Source: Chelonoidis abingdonii
Taxonomy: Eukaryota; Chordata; Testudines; Testudinidae
Length of the DNA stretch: 64,000 nt
Direction of reading: 5' to 3'
Assembly (NCBI RefSeq): GCF_003597395.2
Contig: NC_133771.1
Coordinates: forward strand, 138,765,144 to 138,829,143
Within the stretch, counting starts at the first letter, position 1; each line of letters begins with the position of its first letter. The translations under genes and the position numbers were made by a program. The notes below the pieces were generated by a model, which had not been told where the DNA came from, searched no databases, and saw only the letters and a program-made list of their open reading frames with translations. Positions 1 to 11,264 of the stretch are shown piece by piece.

Positions 1-356
1 AACACACATATAAACAGTTCGCCTTTGAGCTGAGAACTAACATGATCAATTTAATCTCAAAAAGGTAACTTTTGAGTAAATTTATAAATATTTGGAGCCA
101 GAAGTCAAGCCTGGCCTCTGAAGCCTTGCCTATAGTTTGGTAATAAATATGGTACACATATCTATACAGGTTTACATTTGGGGTGGAAGCTGTGAGATTC
201 CCGGTACTGTAACTTATTGTGTGGGTGGACCCATCTGCCCAGGCAGAACTCACTGGTGTCAATGGGACTCCATACTCTTGCAAGAGTCCACCCATATGGA
301 ACACATGCACAGGATTGAATTTGACACTGAAGGTATATCCAGACTACCCGCCATAT
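1..356. other. Intergenic, nothing recognised
   Basis: No convincing exon, RNA or repeat boundary was seen. The short open frames here have no family-like motifs and are treated as chance. Confidence 0.5.
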
Positions 357-632
357 CAGCGGGTAGTGATCGATTTATCAGGGATCGATATATTGCGTCT
401 CATCTAGACGCGATATATCAATCCCCAATGCACTCCCGTTGACTCCGGAACTCCACCAGAGTGAGCAGTGGTAGCGGAGTCAACAGGGGAGCTGTGGCTG
501 TCTAGCCCGCACCGTGAGGACGGGAGGTAAGTCAAAATAAGATATGTCGACTCCAGCTACGGTATTCCCGTAGCTGAAGTTGCATATCTTACATCAACCC
601 CACCCCCCCAGTGTAGACCAGGCCTGAGTGAA
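357..632. mobile_element. MITE-like element made of serial hairpins
   Basis: Three hairpins follow one another. Arms 387-400 and 406-419 pair over 14 bp with one mismatch. Arms 438-447 and 475-484 are a perfect 10-bp inverted repeat (GTTGACTCCG). The third stem has outer arms AAGATATG (539) and CATATCTT (583) and an inner CAGCTACG/CGTAGCTG pair. The element ends in the GTGTAGACCAGGCCT type of terminus common to non-autonomous DNA elements of turtles. No coding capacity. The left border is not clear and no target duplication was found. Confidence 0.6.
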
Positions 633-639
633 GCTATAT

Positions 640-1175
640 ACGCTCTAGAGAGGGAGTTATTAGGACCACTGGCACCTCAGAAACTTGTTTCCTTTTATGC
701 ACAAACCAAATCTTAAGCGGCTCCGCAGAAATGTCTTGTTTATAAGACCACGTCTGTGCTACAAACTTTCTTTGACACAAGTTATGTCAGCATACACCTG
801 CCAAAGTTAATATATTGCTCATATGTAAGTATACTTGGCTGCTTGCATCTGTGCTATGTGCACTCACCAGGAGTGCTTGTGTCAATGCAAAGTGTGCATC
901 ACAAGTAGGCATTCCAATGTGCCGAGTGCCACCATCAGGCATGATACCTTTTGGGATTTTTTTTTAAACGTGTCATGGGATAGACAAGACTCATTCAGGG
1001 ATATGTGGGAGCTAGGAGTCAAGTGCCCAGCAAACAGTTTTCTCCATCCCAAAATGTCTCTACATCCCACAATTTTCATGCCTTTCTTTTTAAATCTCAC
1101 AAACCAGCACAGCACTTTTTGGTGTCCACTATTTTTGACAGAAGCTTGGAGCCCGTAGAGCACTTCACTATTCCT
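640..1175. other. Unassigned flank of Harbinger remnant
   Basis: No gene seen. The open frames on both strands at 835-1253 have no recognisable motif. The stretch lies directly upstream of the + strand Harbinger transposase fragment and may be its decayed 5' part; this is inference. Confidence 0.3.
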
Positions 1176-1536
1176 ATGAATGTTGCAAATACTGGATGCA
1201 CAATCCTCCAGTATTTGCAGACCTGAAGAAAGCACCGCAACAGTGAGGAACATGATGATTTATTTGAGGATAGCTTTCTGAGGGACATAGCAAAAAAACA
1301 ATTCAAGGTTGTTGGTGGCATTCATGGATCAGCTGCAGATGGTGGAGTGCCACTTCTGGGCCTGAGAAATGAGCACCGATTGGTGGGATTGCATCATAAT
1401 GCAGGTTTAGGATGATGAGCAGTAGCTGCAGAAATTTTGGATGTGCAAGACCACATTTCCAGATCCAGGTGCTGAGTTCACCCCAGCCCTCCAGGACAGG
1501 GACCCCAGAATGAGAGCTGGATTGATAGTGGAGAAG
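1176..1536 (+). pseudogene. Harbinger (HARBI1-like) transposase, N-terminal fragment
   Basis: Reading from the ATG at 1176 gives an acidic N-terminus (SEEHDDLFEDSFLRDIAKKQ). The frame shifts by one near 1,370, and from 1378 gives DWWDCIIMQV-stop-DDEQ-stop-LQKFWMCKTTF, then TPALQDRDPRMRAGLIVEK. This is the usual pre-catalytic part of vertebrate PIF/Harbinger nucleases (WW..I..QVWDDEQWLQNFRM..). The two internal stops sit where the family has tryptophan, so TGG to TAG changes explain them. The DDE catalytic core is absent because a different repeat begins at about 1,600. Dead fragment. A related core piece lies at 9,640-10,330 on the other strand. Confidence 0.7.
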
Positions 1537-1599
1537 TGAGTGGAAGCCTGCCATCTGGACTGGCTCACAAACACAAGTACCAACCTCAGGGCAGCTTGC

Positions 1600-2160
1600 T
1601 ACAAACCAAAGCATGAACCCCAAACTGGTTGTGATTTCCATACTTAGATTTCACCAATCAAATATCAAGTGTGAACTCCTGAAGTGCTAGAACAGCTTTA
1701 GTGGATACTCCTGTCTATCTTGCCACCCAGACAAACTTGCCTTTGTGATAGATGATCCCTTACACCAAAAATCACAATAATATTCAGGTTACTTCCAGTC
1801 TCAAAGTACTAGTCACTTACACCAGGTCGATTGTACCTCCGATCACACACCAAACGCAATGCTTGTAGCCAATCCTATAATAAACTTTCTAAAGATTTAT
1901 TCACTAAGAAAAGAAAGGAGTTATTTACAAGGTTAAAGCAAGGGAACATACACACACAAATGAGTTAGTCTATCGTTTCAAAAAGTAGTTGCAGTTGCTG
2001 TAATGTGCTAGCTCTGTGTGTTCTTTAGAGCTAATCCAAGCCAAATAGCCAGGGGATCCCTTGCTTATGCTTAGAAGTCTTGCCCTCTCCGTGATGTCCA
2101 AGAAGCATAAGGATAAACAATTTCTTCTTGTCAGGGATTTTCATCCTCACCCCCCAGAGT
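1600..2160. repeat. Dispersed repeat, copy A (LTR-like, class unsure)
   Basis: It aligns by eye over about 550 bp, in the same orientation, with 32,565-33,115. Shared landmarks in order are TAGATTTCACCAA, CTTTGTGATAGATG, TCCCTTACACCA, CCTATAATAAA, AAGAAAAGAAA, TTTACAAGGT and TTGCTTATGC. No open frame, no paired ends and no target duplication are visible. AATAAA-like and purine-rich stretches would fit an LTR or retroviral fragment, but that is inference. Confidence 0.6.
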
Positions 2161-2219
2161 TCAAGCTGTGATGAGATGAGTGTTGTCCATTCTCCTCTTT
2201 AGGGGTGTGTGGGGAGCAA

Positions 2220-2578
2220 TCAACGAAGTCTTTTGATGAGCCAGTCACAAGGGCTATTAAAAGAGCTCAGAATAGAGCTATATGGCTGAGAGAAGCTTTG
2301 AAAGAGCATTTTAATGGGCAGCCACAGTGGTGTTCTCTGGGTCTGGAGCTGTTCCCTGTCATAGCCCTTTGCCTGCATCCCCTGTGCAATTTGTCTGCAG
2401 ATGTCCACATTTCTATGGCTGGTTCGTAGATGTGCTTGCACAGCGTCTTCTCCTCACAGGCTGAGGCAATCCAGCATCTCCTGTCTCCTCCAGGCAGGAG
2501 CACGTCTAGTGCCTGAAGCCAGCACAGTCGGTTGGGCAGTGCACTCAACAAGAGATCACTGATAGATGTGCTTGCCAA
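2220..2578 (-). pseudogene. Harbinger-associated Myb/SANT-like protein fragment
   Basis: On the minus strand one frame reads LLLSALPNRLCWLQALDVLL and a second reads HLRTSHRNVDICRQIAQGMQ, followed by AKGYDREQLQTQ. The family pattern is a trihelix/Myb-like domain with SSHRN.DIY.QIA.GM..KGY.RD..QCR.K.KELR, the DNA-binding partner encoded beside Harbinger nucleases. The two parts lie in different frames, so at least one frameshift is present, and the KELRQAY helix is degraded. It cannot make a full protein. Orientation is opposite to the transposase fragment at 1,176. Confidence 0.65.
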
Positions 2579-2763
2579 GGTGGGTAACCAAGAAAAGGCA
2601 TTTTAAAAATACGGGGGTGGGACTTAAGATGGGGACAGTTTCTGGTCTCCAGGATCCCAGAACAATGGAATTAACAATTGTTACCCGACTGGTCACTTTC
2701 ACAGGGAATGGTGCATTGTGAAACAGCCACTGGAGGACTGTTAGGGTAGACCCAGGTTGCACT

Positions 2764-2887
2764 GTGTCTACGTTCGCACCGTGACCTCAGTAGGTCGATC
2801 ATGGCTTCACACCATTCGGGGAGGTGGTTTTACTGTTGCCGTTGTGGGGTGCTTACTTTAGATGGAGATAGTTTTCAGTGTAGACAC
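2764..2887. mobile_element. Possible small MITE with 8-bp terminal repeats
   Basis: GTGTCTAC at the left end and GTAGACAC at the right end are perfect inverted repeats enclosing 124 bp of non-coding sequence. No clear target duplication. Confidence 0.4.
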
Positions 2888-5800
2888 ATGCAAAAACAAG
2901 TTGTCCCAAGGTGATTTACATCAGCCTAAAACTGTGGTGTAGGTCAGGGCTCAGTTCAGTTTTGAATGATCCTTCAAATATTTATGCACACACTTGGGTA
3001 GTCTCATTCAGCTCAATAGGCCTACTCACATGCATTCTGTTAAGCGTGTTAGCTGCTTGTAGCATTGGGGATCTACTGTCTATCTGCCGTCTTCTACTGT
3101 TATTGCCTTTTACATCAAGTCCTTTGGGATTTGAGGGTTTGATCTATTTGAGCTCAGTACTTTTAATCGAGGGCATGGGGATAACCAGTCTACTGCTTAA
3201 ACAAACATTGTATCCTATGTCAGAGAGCAGAAGTCAAATAATGTGGTTAAAGACAGGCTCCCAAAAGGAGGAGGCGTGGGAGGGAAGAACACTGTGGTAT
3301 GTTAGTAAATGTGTCCAATTAAGAAACAGGCACAAGGGATCGATACCAAGAATAAGCTGGAAAATGGTTTACAAGAGTAAAATGTATCTGTACCTAGGAG
3401 CTCCCATGCTCACTGTAAATTGCATATTTCTGGTTACATCTAATTGCTTACTTGGCTGAAAGAAAAAAATAAAGATTTTTAGGCAAATTAAGCCTAAACA
3501 GGAGTAGCTACACTAACTGCAGTGGTATAATCCCTTCCCTACACCAGGATTGAAGTTGGCCCCTTTACCATCTAACAAATCAGTTCTAAGGCCCTTTTAT
3601 TGAACTCCTGCAACAAATAAAGAGGAAGATGTTCTTTGTCTATATAAAATATTATACTCATGTAACTAAATTATTTTTTAAACAGACTCACTTTAAATTG
3701 GTGCAACCCCCTTGCATGGGTGCTTTTATTTCAGTTTAAGTGTCTTAAATAGATTTAGCTTAAAATGGTAAGGAATCAATTTAAGCTAACTCAATATAAT
3801 ACAGTCTTAACCCCAAATGAAAGCAAAGGGAGTTGCATTGATTTTACTAAGTATGTATGTTTCTAAAACGATTTACTTAAATCAAATCAATTGTGTAGAC
3901 AAGGCCATAAAATGAAGGGTGGATTGGTTTTTTTAGCTACATCAATGGGTTTCCATAGTGTATACCTGAAAGGATTGACTTGGACTATTCCTCTAAATGA
4001 ATATAAGAGTGTAGTGTCTGTACAGCTATCTAATTGAAGATATTTCTGAAGTGCTTGTTGTTGTGGTATCCAAGTGCTGCACAGCAGTTAGAGAACTGAG
4101 CATGCCTCAAAGGGCAGTTCTTATGGCAATGTTTTCAGTTTTCTTTTCCCGGTGTGCATACCTTGTGCTGTGGGTTGCTATTGGGTTTGGTGATATATTG
4201 CTTTTTCTCTAAACCACCCAAGGAATAAGTGCTTAAACCAATTCACACAACCAGTGATCTGTGCATGGAGCTCTGTTGCTGGGTGTGGGATAACAGCACT
4301 CATGACATTTTAGATTAATATCACTCCTGCATGATGGCATCTGGCCTGCTATGTCCTCCTTTCCTTTCTTTTCTGTGGCTTGTTTTTTCTTTCCTCTTTG
4401 CTTTGGTTCCTTGTCTCTGAGTTGAAAACTACTATTTTGTTATGATTAATGTGCCTTTATATTGTAGCTGCATTTTTCTCCTTACTATAATTTTTTCATT
4501 CATACTGTAAACACATTTAACAAAATCCCTCTCTCTTCTAAGTATTCAGAATAAGGATGCAGGGTTGTTTACTCCTAGTGAAACTGTTGGTAACTGATTA
4601 ATTATGGCCCAACCCAACAAATGCTGCTATTAGTGTTTGCAGGATTGAGCTTTTTGAATTTTTTATTGTATTTTTTCTCTGTCCTTTGTTCTGCCTTATT
4701 TCTTTGCTGCACAATAAATTCTAAGACTAATGTAGGAAATAACTTCTTATGTATCAATCTGAGAACACGCATTCCACTAATGAAGTAAATTATCTCTTCC
4801 TCTTTGCCTCACAAACTTAATGCTCTATACACCTTCTCTTTTTGGTATGGTGCTTACAGGAGTGCTTCTCAAAGTATTCAAATCAAAGGACAATATGTGC
4901 CTTTTTTTGCTTTATCAGAGGGTTTCCCAGTAGCGGGTAATGATATACAGCCAGAGTGGCCCTGTAACAAAAACAGATTGTGTGGTCAAAGCAGTGCACA
5001 ATAGTTAACCAACAGATACGTTAGTGTAGCACTTAAGCCACTTTGATGCATTAATTTCTCCACTGTGGTATGGAACTTTGCCAGTTTTGTGGATTGTTCT
5101 AGTAAAGGATAAGGTGCTGAAGTGCACAGGTACAGTAGGACTGAATTAGTGCTACTCTAACATCCCCAGGCTCAGCTGTAACACTAGTGTAACTTTTTGT
5201 TTTGTCTAATTTCCTCTTGAGTCTTCATTTCATCATTCTCTTTGTTTGTTTCTGTTTTTCATAGAAACAACCGCAGGTCCTTTGGCATTCTTTACATACC
5301 TCTAGGTAGCTCTGTGACCCTGCCAGTGCCCCTTAAAGTGAATTGTAAAATGCTAGTGCACAAAGCCTGTGAACAGTGACTAACTACTTTCAAAACTCAG
5401 CATGTAGTCTCCAAAAGATTAAATGGTTTATTCTAATATGAAGGCTAGGGATAAATCCTAGCAAACTATTGGAAATTGGTCTAATGGGTCTCCAACTCTG
5501 CCACGTACCAAACTCGTGCTAATGGTGACTTACTGTGCATCCATATGCTGGATGTCAGAACAGAAACTTAATACAATTAGTACCTACTCCATTTAGCAAT
5601 AATATGCATCAGAGGCTGTACACATTGCTAGTTAGAGAGCATATGTCTATTAATATGCAGAACACACACCCAGGTCCAATACCCACATGTCACCTTTAAA
5701 CAGGGCTTGCTGGGCTTACTTTCTGTAGGTTTAAAGGGGAACGAGAATTGAGATGGCCCTCCTTGCTAGTGTGCTCCAGCAACAGCATGAGAATGTATGG

Positions 5801-6460
5801 CATTTCTCCAGAATGTGACTAGCTAGCAGTATTTTTCCCTTTATGCCTTTTTTTATTAATGCCATTTTTCTAAATAAAAACACATCAAGCTATCTAAATC
5901 ACTTTGACATCTGAAAACTCAAATATGTAAACAAAATAATAATCATAGCAAATTTTAAAGTAATAATTTCAGAACCTTCCAAATGGCAACCCCTCTTACC
6001 CAGACTGCAGCATGTACGGTGGGCCACATTTTAGTCAATATACTATTGGAGTTCCTGCTGTGAGGAGCAGAGAGCAGCACTGCACCAGAGAGAGGAAATA
6101 TCCCTCACTGTATCCTGTCTTTAATACTTTCTACAGAGCCCACAGAGAGATGAAAGATTCTCATCCAATATAAACTGAGAATGAATGGGAGGGATTGGAG
6201 AAGGGAAGCGTCTGGCACAGACATTTTCAGCAGAGAAAGACATTGCACCCAACAGCAGTGATGTTCTGGGGCTTGGCTTAGTCATCTGAAATATTTAGTC
6301 TTGCTGGAGCAACAGGCTCAAATCTGGGCAAGGTTTATTTAGCCCTTCATCCATCCTCAAGGTAGATAAAGCGAATCTTACGTTTACTGTCCAAACATCA
6401 GACAAGACATTACAGCTGAAGTCCTGGCTGCAACATGTGAATGTTAAAGCAGTAGGGGGT
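2888..6460. other. Intergenic; no gene recognised
   Basis: The 182-codon open frame at 2911-3459 shows no domain or exon structure and overlaps a common short repeat (about 3,000-3,065), so it is not called a gene. The stretch at about 3,480-3,910 ends in GTGTAGACAAGGCC and may be another decayed DNA element. The rest (3,910-6,460) shows AT-rich unique-looking sequence. Confidence 0.45.
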
Positions 6461-7628
6461 TGTGATAATATAGCCTCCAGTCCCAAACTTGGACTTTAGC
6501 GTCCACAATCTGGACCTGTCCCAAACCTGGACTTTAGCGTCCAAAATCTGGGGGCTTACCTGAAACTCCCCCAAGCTCACTACCAGCTTGGATATTCGCG
6601 CTGCCACCAGATCAGGAATTGATGGGGCCTGATCCCCCCTTTCCTCTCTCTGGTGTCCCCAACCCTCCCTTGTGGGACACCCAGATTCAAATCCCTTGGA
6701 TGCTAAAAGCAGGCGAGAGAAACCCCTTACCCCCCTCCTTCCAGGCTTGCCTCTTGTCTAGCCTAAGTATCAAGAAACCGGTTTCTTTGCATTCCCAAGA
6801 GGATAAGGTTCGTCTGCCCTCAGGACAATTGAGATGCAAAAAACCAACAGCTTGGCTTTTGCCTTTCCCGTGCTGCCTTCGTGAGGGAGACATGGTACCT
6901 GATACAGAGGTGAATTCTTTTCTCTTTCCCCGTAGCTTGCTCTTTCCCTGAAACAATAGGAAAATAGCCCACAGCCTGCTGTTCCCTTCCCTTTCGCTCC
7001 CTAGCGAAAAGAACTTCACAATTTAAAAGAAAAAGTTTATATAAAAAAAATGAGAGAAATAAAACATAATCTTCATTAAGAAACTCAATACAGGCTCTTG
7101 CTTATAAGAAAATATGAAGAACAGTCTGATTTAAAAGATAGCCCGATTAACCGAGTCCACAGTCACATACATGTATAAATACAACCCAAAGCTACTCATA
7201 GCGCAAGTGCGTTAGGGTTCTGTGTGTAACCACAGCACGCACTGAGTTCATGGAGACACTTGGAGACTAAGATGCGAGTTAGGAGAAGCTGTTAAATACA
7301 GGCCGAGAAAAGCAAGCAAAAGATCATAGCCAATCATCAAACTCATATTCGTGACAAAACCAAAGCTCCTCATAGCCGAGTGCTTTGGGGTTCCTTTGTA
7401 CTCGACAGACTTGTTGGTATAATATTTGAAATAGGAGGAGTTAGGAGGAAACCTGTTTACTCACAGCCGAAGAAAACAAAAAAGGACCCGAGTATTACCA
7501 ATGCCCGCCCCTGACTTTAAACAATCCAGTTCTCTGATTGGTCCTCTGGTCAGGTGTTTGGTTACCCTTTCCAGGTAAAAGAAACTTAACCCTTACCTTA
7601 CCTATCTATTTATGACAGGGGTGTCACA
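6461..7628. mobile_element. Solo LTR-like element (TGTGATAAT...GGTGTCACA)
   Basis: The element begins TGTGATAATATAGCC and ends GGGGTGTCACA, the TG...CA ends of LTRs, with 7-bp terminal complementarity. Inside are a tandem pair of 'CCCAAAC(C/T)TGGACTTTAGCGTCC' type units (about 6,483-6,546) and T-rich and A-rich blocks. No gag, pol or env motif was seen, so it looks like a solo LTR of about 1.17 kb. I could not find a matching target duplication, so the left border may be off by a few bases. Orientation is unknown. Confidence 0.6.
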
Positions 7629-8169
7629 GTATAAACTTTGCACTTCTTCTATCCTGTTATGTAGCCCCATGAGTGATGCTTGGCTTCCTTGTTCCACCAC
7701 AGAAGGCACTGCAGTTCAGTGACGTTGGAGTTATAATATGATTGTGATGATGTAACGTTTTTATATATTGCTTCATAAGTTCATAGACTTGTATGGCACT
7801 ATCCAAGCAGAATAAAGGCATCATTTCTGTCCCAAGTAATTAATTTAACCCTGCAGACTGACAGAGTATTTCAGCATGTGCCAACCTTTTAAGTACTGGA
7901 GTAGTCTCACAGAAGTCAATGGGATTACTGATGTATTTAAGTACTTTGCTGAATCAGGTTGCAAACAGTGTGACATGATGAAGGCAGAGACTACAACAGA
8001 GAAGAGAGTGTGAACTCAGTAAATCCTGTTCACATCAGCAGAATAGCTGTTGTCAGTACTGGTTGTGAGTGAGGACAGGTCCAGCGTCAGCAATACAGTG
8101 GGTGTTCTGACTAGCAGAAACAGGTCTTGCCATCAGGGGATGGGTCACCTGATAAATTGCCCTGTTCTT
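7629..8169. other. Intergenic, no gene
   Basis: Only a short dispersed motif family is visible at about 7,890-7,965 (AGAAGTCAATGGGATTACT ... TTTGCTGAATCAGG). Confidence 0.5.
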
Positions 8170-8566
8170 TTCATTCCCTGAAGCATCCGGCATAGGCCAC
8201 TGTCAGAAGACAGGGTACTGGATAGGTCAGGGGTAGGCAACCTGCGGCATGCCAGTTGATTTTCAGTGGCACTCATACTGCCCGGGTCCTGGCCACTGGG
8301 CCGGGGGACTCTGCATTTTAATTTAATTTTAAATGAAGCTTCTTAAACATTTTAAAAACCTTATTTACTTTACATATAACAATAGTTTAGCTATATATTA
8401 TAGGCTTATAGAGAGAGACCTTCTAAAAATGTATTACTGGCATGCGAAACCTTTAATTAGAGTGAATAAATGAAGACTCGGCACAGCACTTCTGAAAGGT
8501 TGCCGACCCTGGTCTAGGTGGACCATTGGTCTGATCTAGTATGGCCATTCTAATGTTCTTATGTCA
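8170..8566 (-). repeat. CR1 3' end fragment split by a hAT MITE
   Basis: Left part (8,170-8,227) has GGCCACTGTCAGAAGACAGG and GGGTACTGGATAGGT. Right part (8,512-8,566) continues with GGACCATTGGTCTGATCTAG and TATGGCCATTCTAATGTTC. Together they form the familiar CR1 3' UTR, interrupted at one point. Orientation is assigned only from general resemblance and is uncertain. Confidence 0.6.
8228..8511. mobile_element. hAT-type MITE nested in CR1 tail
   Basis: Terminal inverted repeats are CAGGGGTAGGCAACC (left) and GGTTGCCGACCCTG (right). Flanking octamers GGATAGGT and GTCTAGGT agree at 6 of 8 positions, fitting an aged hAT 8-bp target duplication. Non-coding, AT-rich interior. Its age is bounded because it interrupts a CR1 tail. 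Confidence 0.8.
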
Positions 8567-9639
8567 ATACAGTTAAAACAAAATAAATGGCTTTGTTTAA
8601 TACAAAAACATTTTTCATTTGCCATATTGTGAATCTCATCTAAGCTGCTAGAACATGCAAAAAGAAAGTGCTAAACAAGAATGAAGGAGATGAAGAGAGA
8701 ACATCAAAAGAGGGTACTAATTATAATAATCCAGAATTTAGGTATAGTTTTATGTAGAATCTTACTCAATGAATTTGAGTTTACCTTTTGAGTTTTAAAG
8801 TGAGACGCGGGAGTGGTGAGCTTACTTGAACCAATCCCACTTCCCCTCCCTGGTCTCAAACATCAGCAAACTTAAAAAAAAAAAAAATGAGTTTTGCCCA
8901 GTTCTTCTCAGGCCAGCCAGTGGGCTGCTGTGTGACACACTAAGATCACATTACTTGTCACCAGAAATATGTGATATTGAAACTTGACACTGCTGATGCT
9001 AAGTTAGCACCAAAATAAACTCCTCTTCTGTCTCTCTTTCATGTAAACTACTGTGCTATCTCTTGAATATCAAAGTATTCTAATTTACATCTCTTTGGTG
9101 CCAGGCAGGCATTATGCTGTTGGTAATCATACTTATTTCCAAGGGCAAAGGAGGAGTGGCAGAGACAGCATCTTCCTGTTACTGATAGAAACATTAAAGA
9201 TGTTTCCTCCATGCATGAAGAATTCAGTGAAATCGAGTCACTCCAGAAGTGACCTATATTTAGAAATTTGATTATGACTGAATGTTGTGCATAACAGGGA
9301 GGAAAGGAAGAGTAGAAGAAACTGCAAATCCATCAAAAGATCATTTAGGCATTTCAAAATTAGTTGGGGACTAATCAGGTTAGCTTAGATGAAGATCAGA
9401 ATGGGGATGGTCCCTTGGAGCGTGCCCAATACAAAATACAATTAGACTATCTATTTATAATTTCTCATGTGAATTACACTGGGTGCATCCATGGAGGAAG
9501 GAGAAGAGATACACAAGTGATGTGAAATTCCATTTCCTGGGACACTTCACTGAATGACTGTTTTGGTTCAGTTTATACCCTGTTTTAGATTTTGATTGCG
9601 TTTTGCCTAATATAGTGGAAGCTGGATTGCATGTGTCCT
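8567..9639. other. Intergenic, no gene
   Basis: Contains an A-tract near 8,874-8,887. No exon-like or repeat-family signal that I can name. Confidence 0.4.
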
Positions 9640-10330
9640 CTACTTTAAAAAGTATTTGTGTACTTGACCCATCAGTGTGTGGGAACAATGAAGACCCAGG
9701 ATTTTTAACAAAGTAAAATTAATAATAGCTAAATTAATGTGAATAACAACTTTGCAAACCAACACAGTCTCCAATTCACTTCTGGGGAAAGTTCTTCCCC
9801 TTCTTCTGGCATATGCGTAGCATGCCCCTGTAATCTGAATGGGATTGTGCACACTGGCACACAAATGGGTTTGTAGACAGAGACATCTTGTCTTCAGTCA
9901 ACCAAATGCACATTCCATCATCATCCTGCAACTGTTCAGCATGTAATTAAACCTTCACCTGCCAGGTGCTCTGCAATCAGGGTACAGTTTCATGAGCCAG
10001 ACCCTGCATAATAAGCAAGTTGTCTTCTTTCTGGTTGACACATCCATGTGTACCTTGTTGGGGGGTGGACAATGGGCACATGTGGGCCACCAATGGTCCT
10101 AACACAATTCAGGAACCCCAATCTCTCAAAGCCAACTTTATTTTGAGGACATTAACAAACTTCATCACCTGTGGGTAAACTACAGCAATAATTGCCTCAC
10201 AAACTTCCAACACCACAGTACCAACAGTTGATTTGCCATCACAAAACTAGTTAGCTACTGACCTGTAGTAATCTGGAGTAGCAAATTTCCACAAGGCAAT
10301 AGCAACCTGCTTCTGGACTGGTCTGGCCTC
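9640..10330 (-). pseudogene. Harbinger (HARBI1-like) transposase, core and C-terminal remnant
   Basis: Minus-strand reading from about 10,325 gives VQKQVAIALWKFATPDYYRS, a stop, then CDGKSTVGTVVLEVCEAI. After a frameshift comes GFLNCVRTIGGPHVPIVHPP (about 10,060-10,115). Near 9,910 it reads CRMMMECAFG followed by a stop. These match the PIF/Harbinger nuclease blocks VAIALWKLATPD, GKSTVG, G.IDGTH.PI and CR.VECAFGRLKGRW. The first catalytic aspartate (DGTHxPI) has become glycine (GGPHVPI), and stops and frameshifts break the frame, so it is inactive. The piece starts almost exactly where the + strand fragment at 1,176-1,536 stops, but on the other strand, so they are probably separate copies. 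Confidence 0.75.
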
Positions 10331-10461
10331 CCTCTTCTGTGTGTCCTGGCTTTTGGGTCAGAGGGGGTATATCCCCATCTACATCAAAAACATTCATAGA
10401 AACAAGTGATATCCCTCACAGAATGTCTCTCATATGGATGCTGTTAACTTGTGCACAGGCT

Positions 10462-10920
10462 AGCAGGGATGTAGATTCCACCACCTCCTTAGGTAACCCA
10501 TTCCAGTGCTTTACCACCCTTCTAGTGAAATAGTGTTTCCTAATATCCAACCTAGACCTCCACCACTGCAACTTGAGACCATTACTCCTTGTTCTGTCAT
10601 CTGCTACCACTAAGAACAGGCTAGATCCATCCTCTTTGGAACTCCTTTTCAGGTAGTTGAAAGCAGCTATCAACCCCACCCTCATTCTTCTCTTCTGCAG
10701 ACTAAATAGCCCAGTTCCTTCAGCCTTTCCTATAAGTATGTGCTCCAGCCCCCTAATCATTTTTGTTATCCTCTGCTGGACTCTTTCCAATCTTTCCACA
10801 TCCTTCTTGTCGTGTGGGGCTCCAAACTGGACACGGTACTCCAGATGAGGTCTCACCAATGTCAAATAGAGGGGAATGATCACGTCCCTCGATCTGCTGA
10901 CAATGCTCCTACTTCCTTCT
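10462..10920 (-). pseudogene. CR1 reverse-transcriptase ORF, inverted 5' segment
   Basis: A nearly unbroken minus frame reads SRSRDVIIPLYLTLVRPHLE, then LERVQQRITKMIRGLEH, GLFSLQKRRM, DDRTRSNGLKL and VKHWNGLPKEVVES. This is the C-terminal part of the CR1 ORF2 after the reverse-transcriptase fingers and palm. The frame remains open for most of about 150 codons, so the copy is fairly young. The outer end stops at the 'VVES.SL' point of the ORF, and the + strand segment beginning at 10,921 picks up at the next residues. Confidence 0.85.
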
Positions 10921-11056
10921 GTAGAGGTTTTTAAGGTCAGGCTTGACAAAGCCCTGGCTGGGATGATTTAGTTGGGATTGGTCCTGCTTTGAGCAAGGGG
11001 TTAGACTAGATGACCTCCTGAGGTCCCTTCCAATCCTGAGATTCTGTGATTCTATG
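10921..11056 (+). repeat. CR1 3' end segment, forward orientation
   Basis: It reads VEVFKVRLDKALAGMI then stop, the last residues of CR1 ORF2, followed by the 3' UTR signature GACTAGATGACCTCCTGAGG and the terminal ATTCTGTGATTCTATG repeat. With 10,462-10,920 it makes one element whose 5' part is inverted. Confidence 0.85.
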
Positions 11057-11264
11057 TTGACTGACACTAGAGGCAGGTGATGAAAGCCTCTTGTCTTATG
11101 TGGCCAAGTGAGAGTGCTCGATACAAAACAAAACATGCCCCCCAAGGGTAGAGGGTGGCAGGCTCCAAGAAAAACTCTGCTCACTTCATTTGTGTCTGCA
11201 GGAAATGTCATTAGAGACTCTTGAAAAGTTTTATTGTGTATTTTGGAAGAGGTGGCACATTAAC

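Noticed and set aside
835..1253. Overlapping open frames on both strands, 107 and 123 codons
   Set aside because: No motif of their own. They probably belong to the decayed Harbinger flank.
2911..3459. 182-codon open frame on the + strand with hydrophobic stretches
   Set aside because: No recognisable domain, no exon context, no conserved motif, and it overlaps short repeat sequence. Taken as chance.
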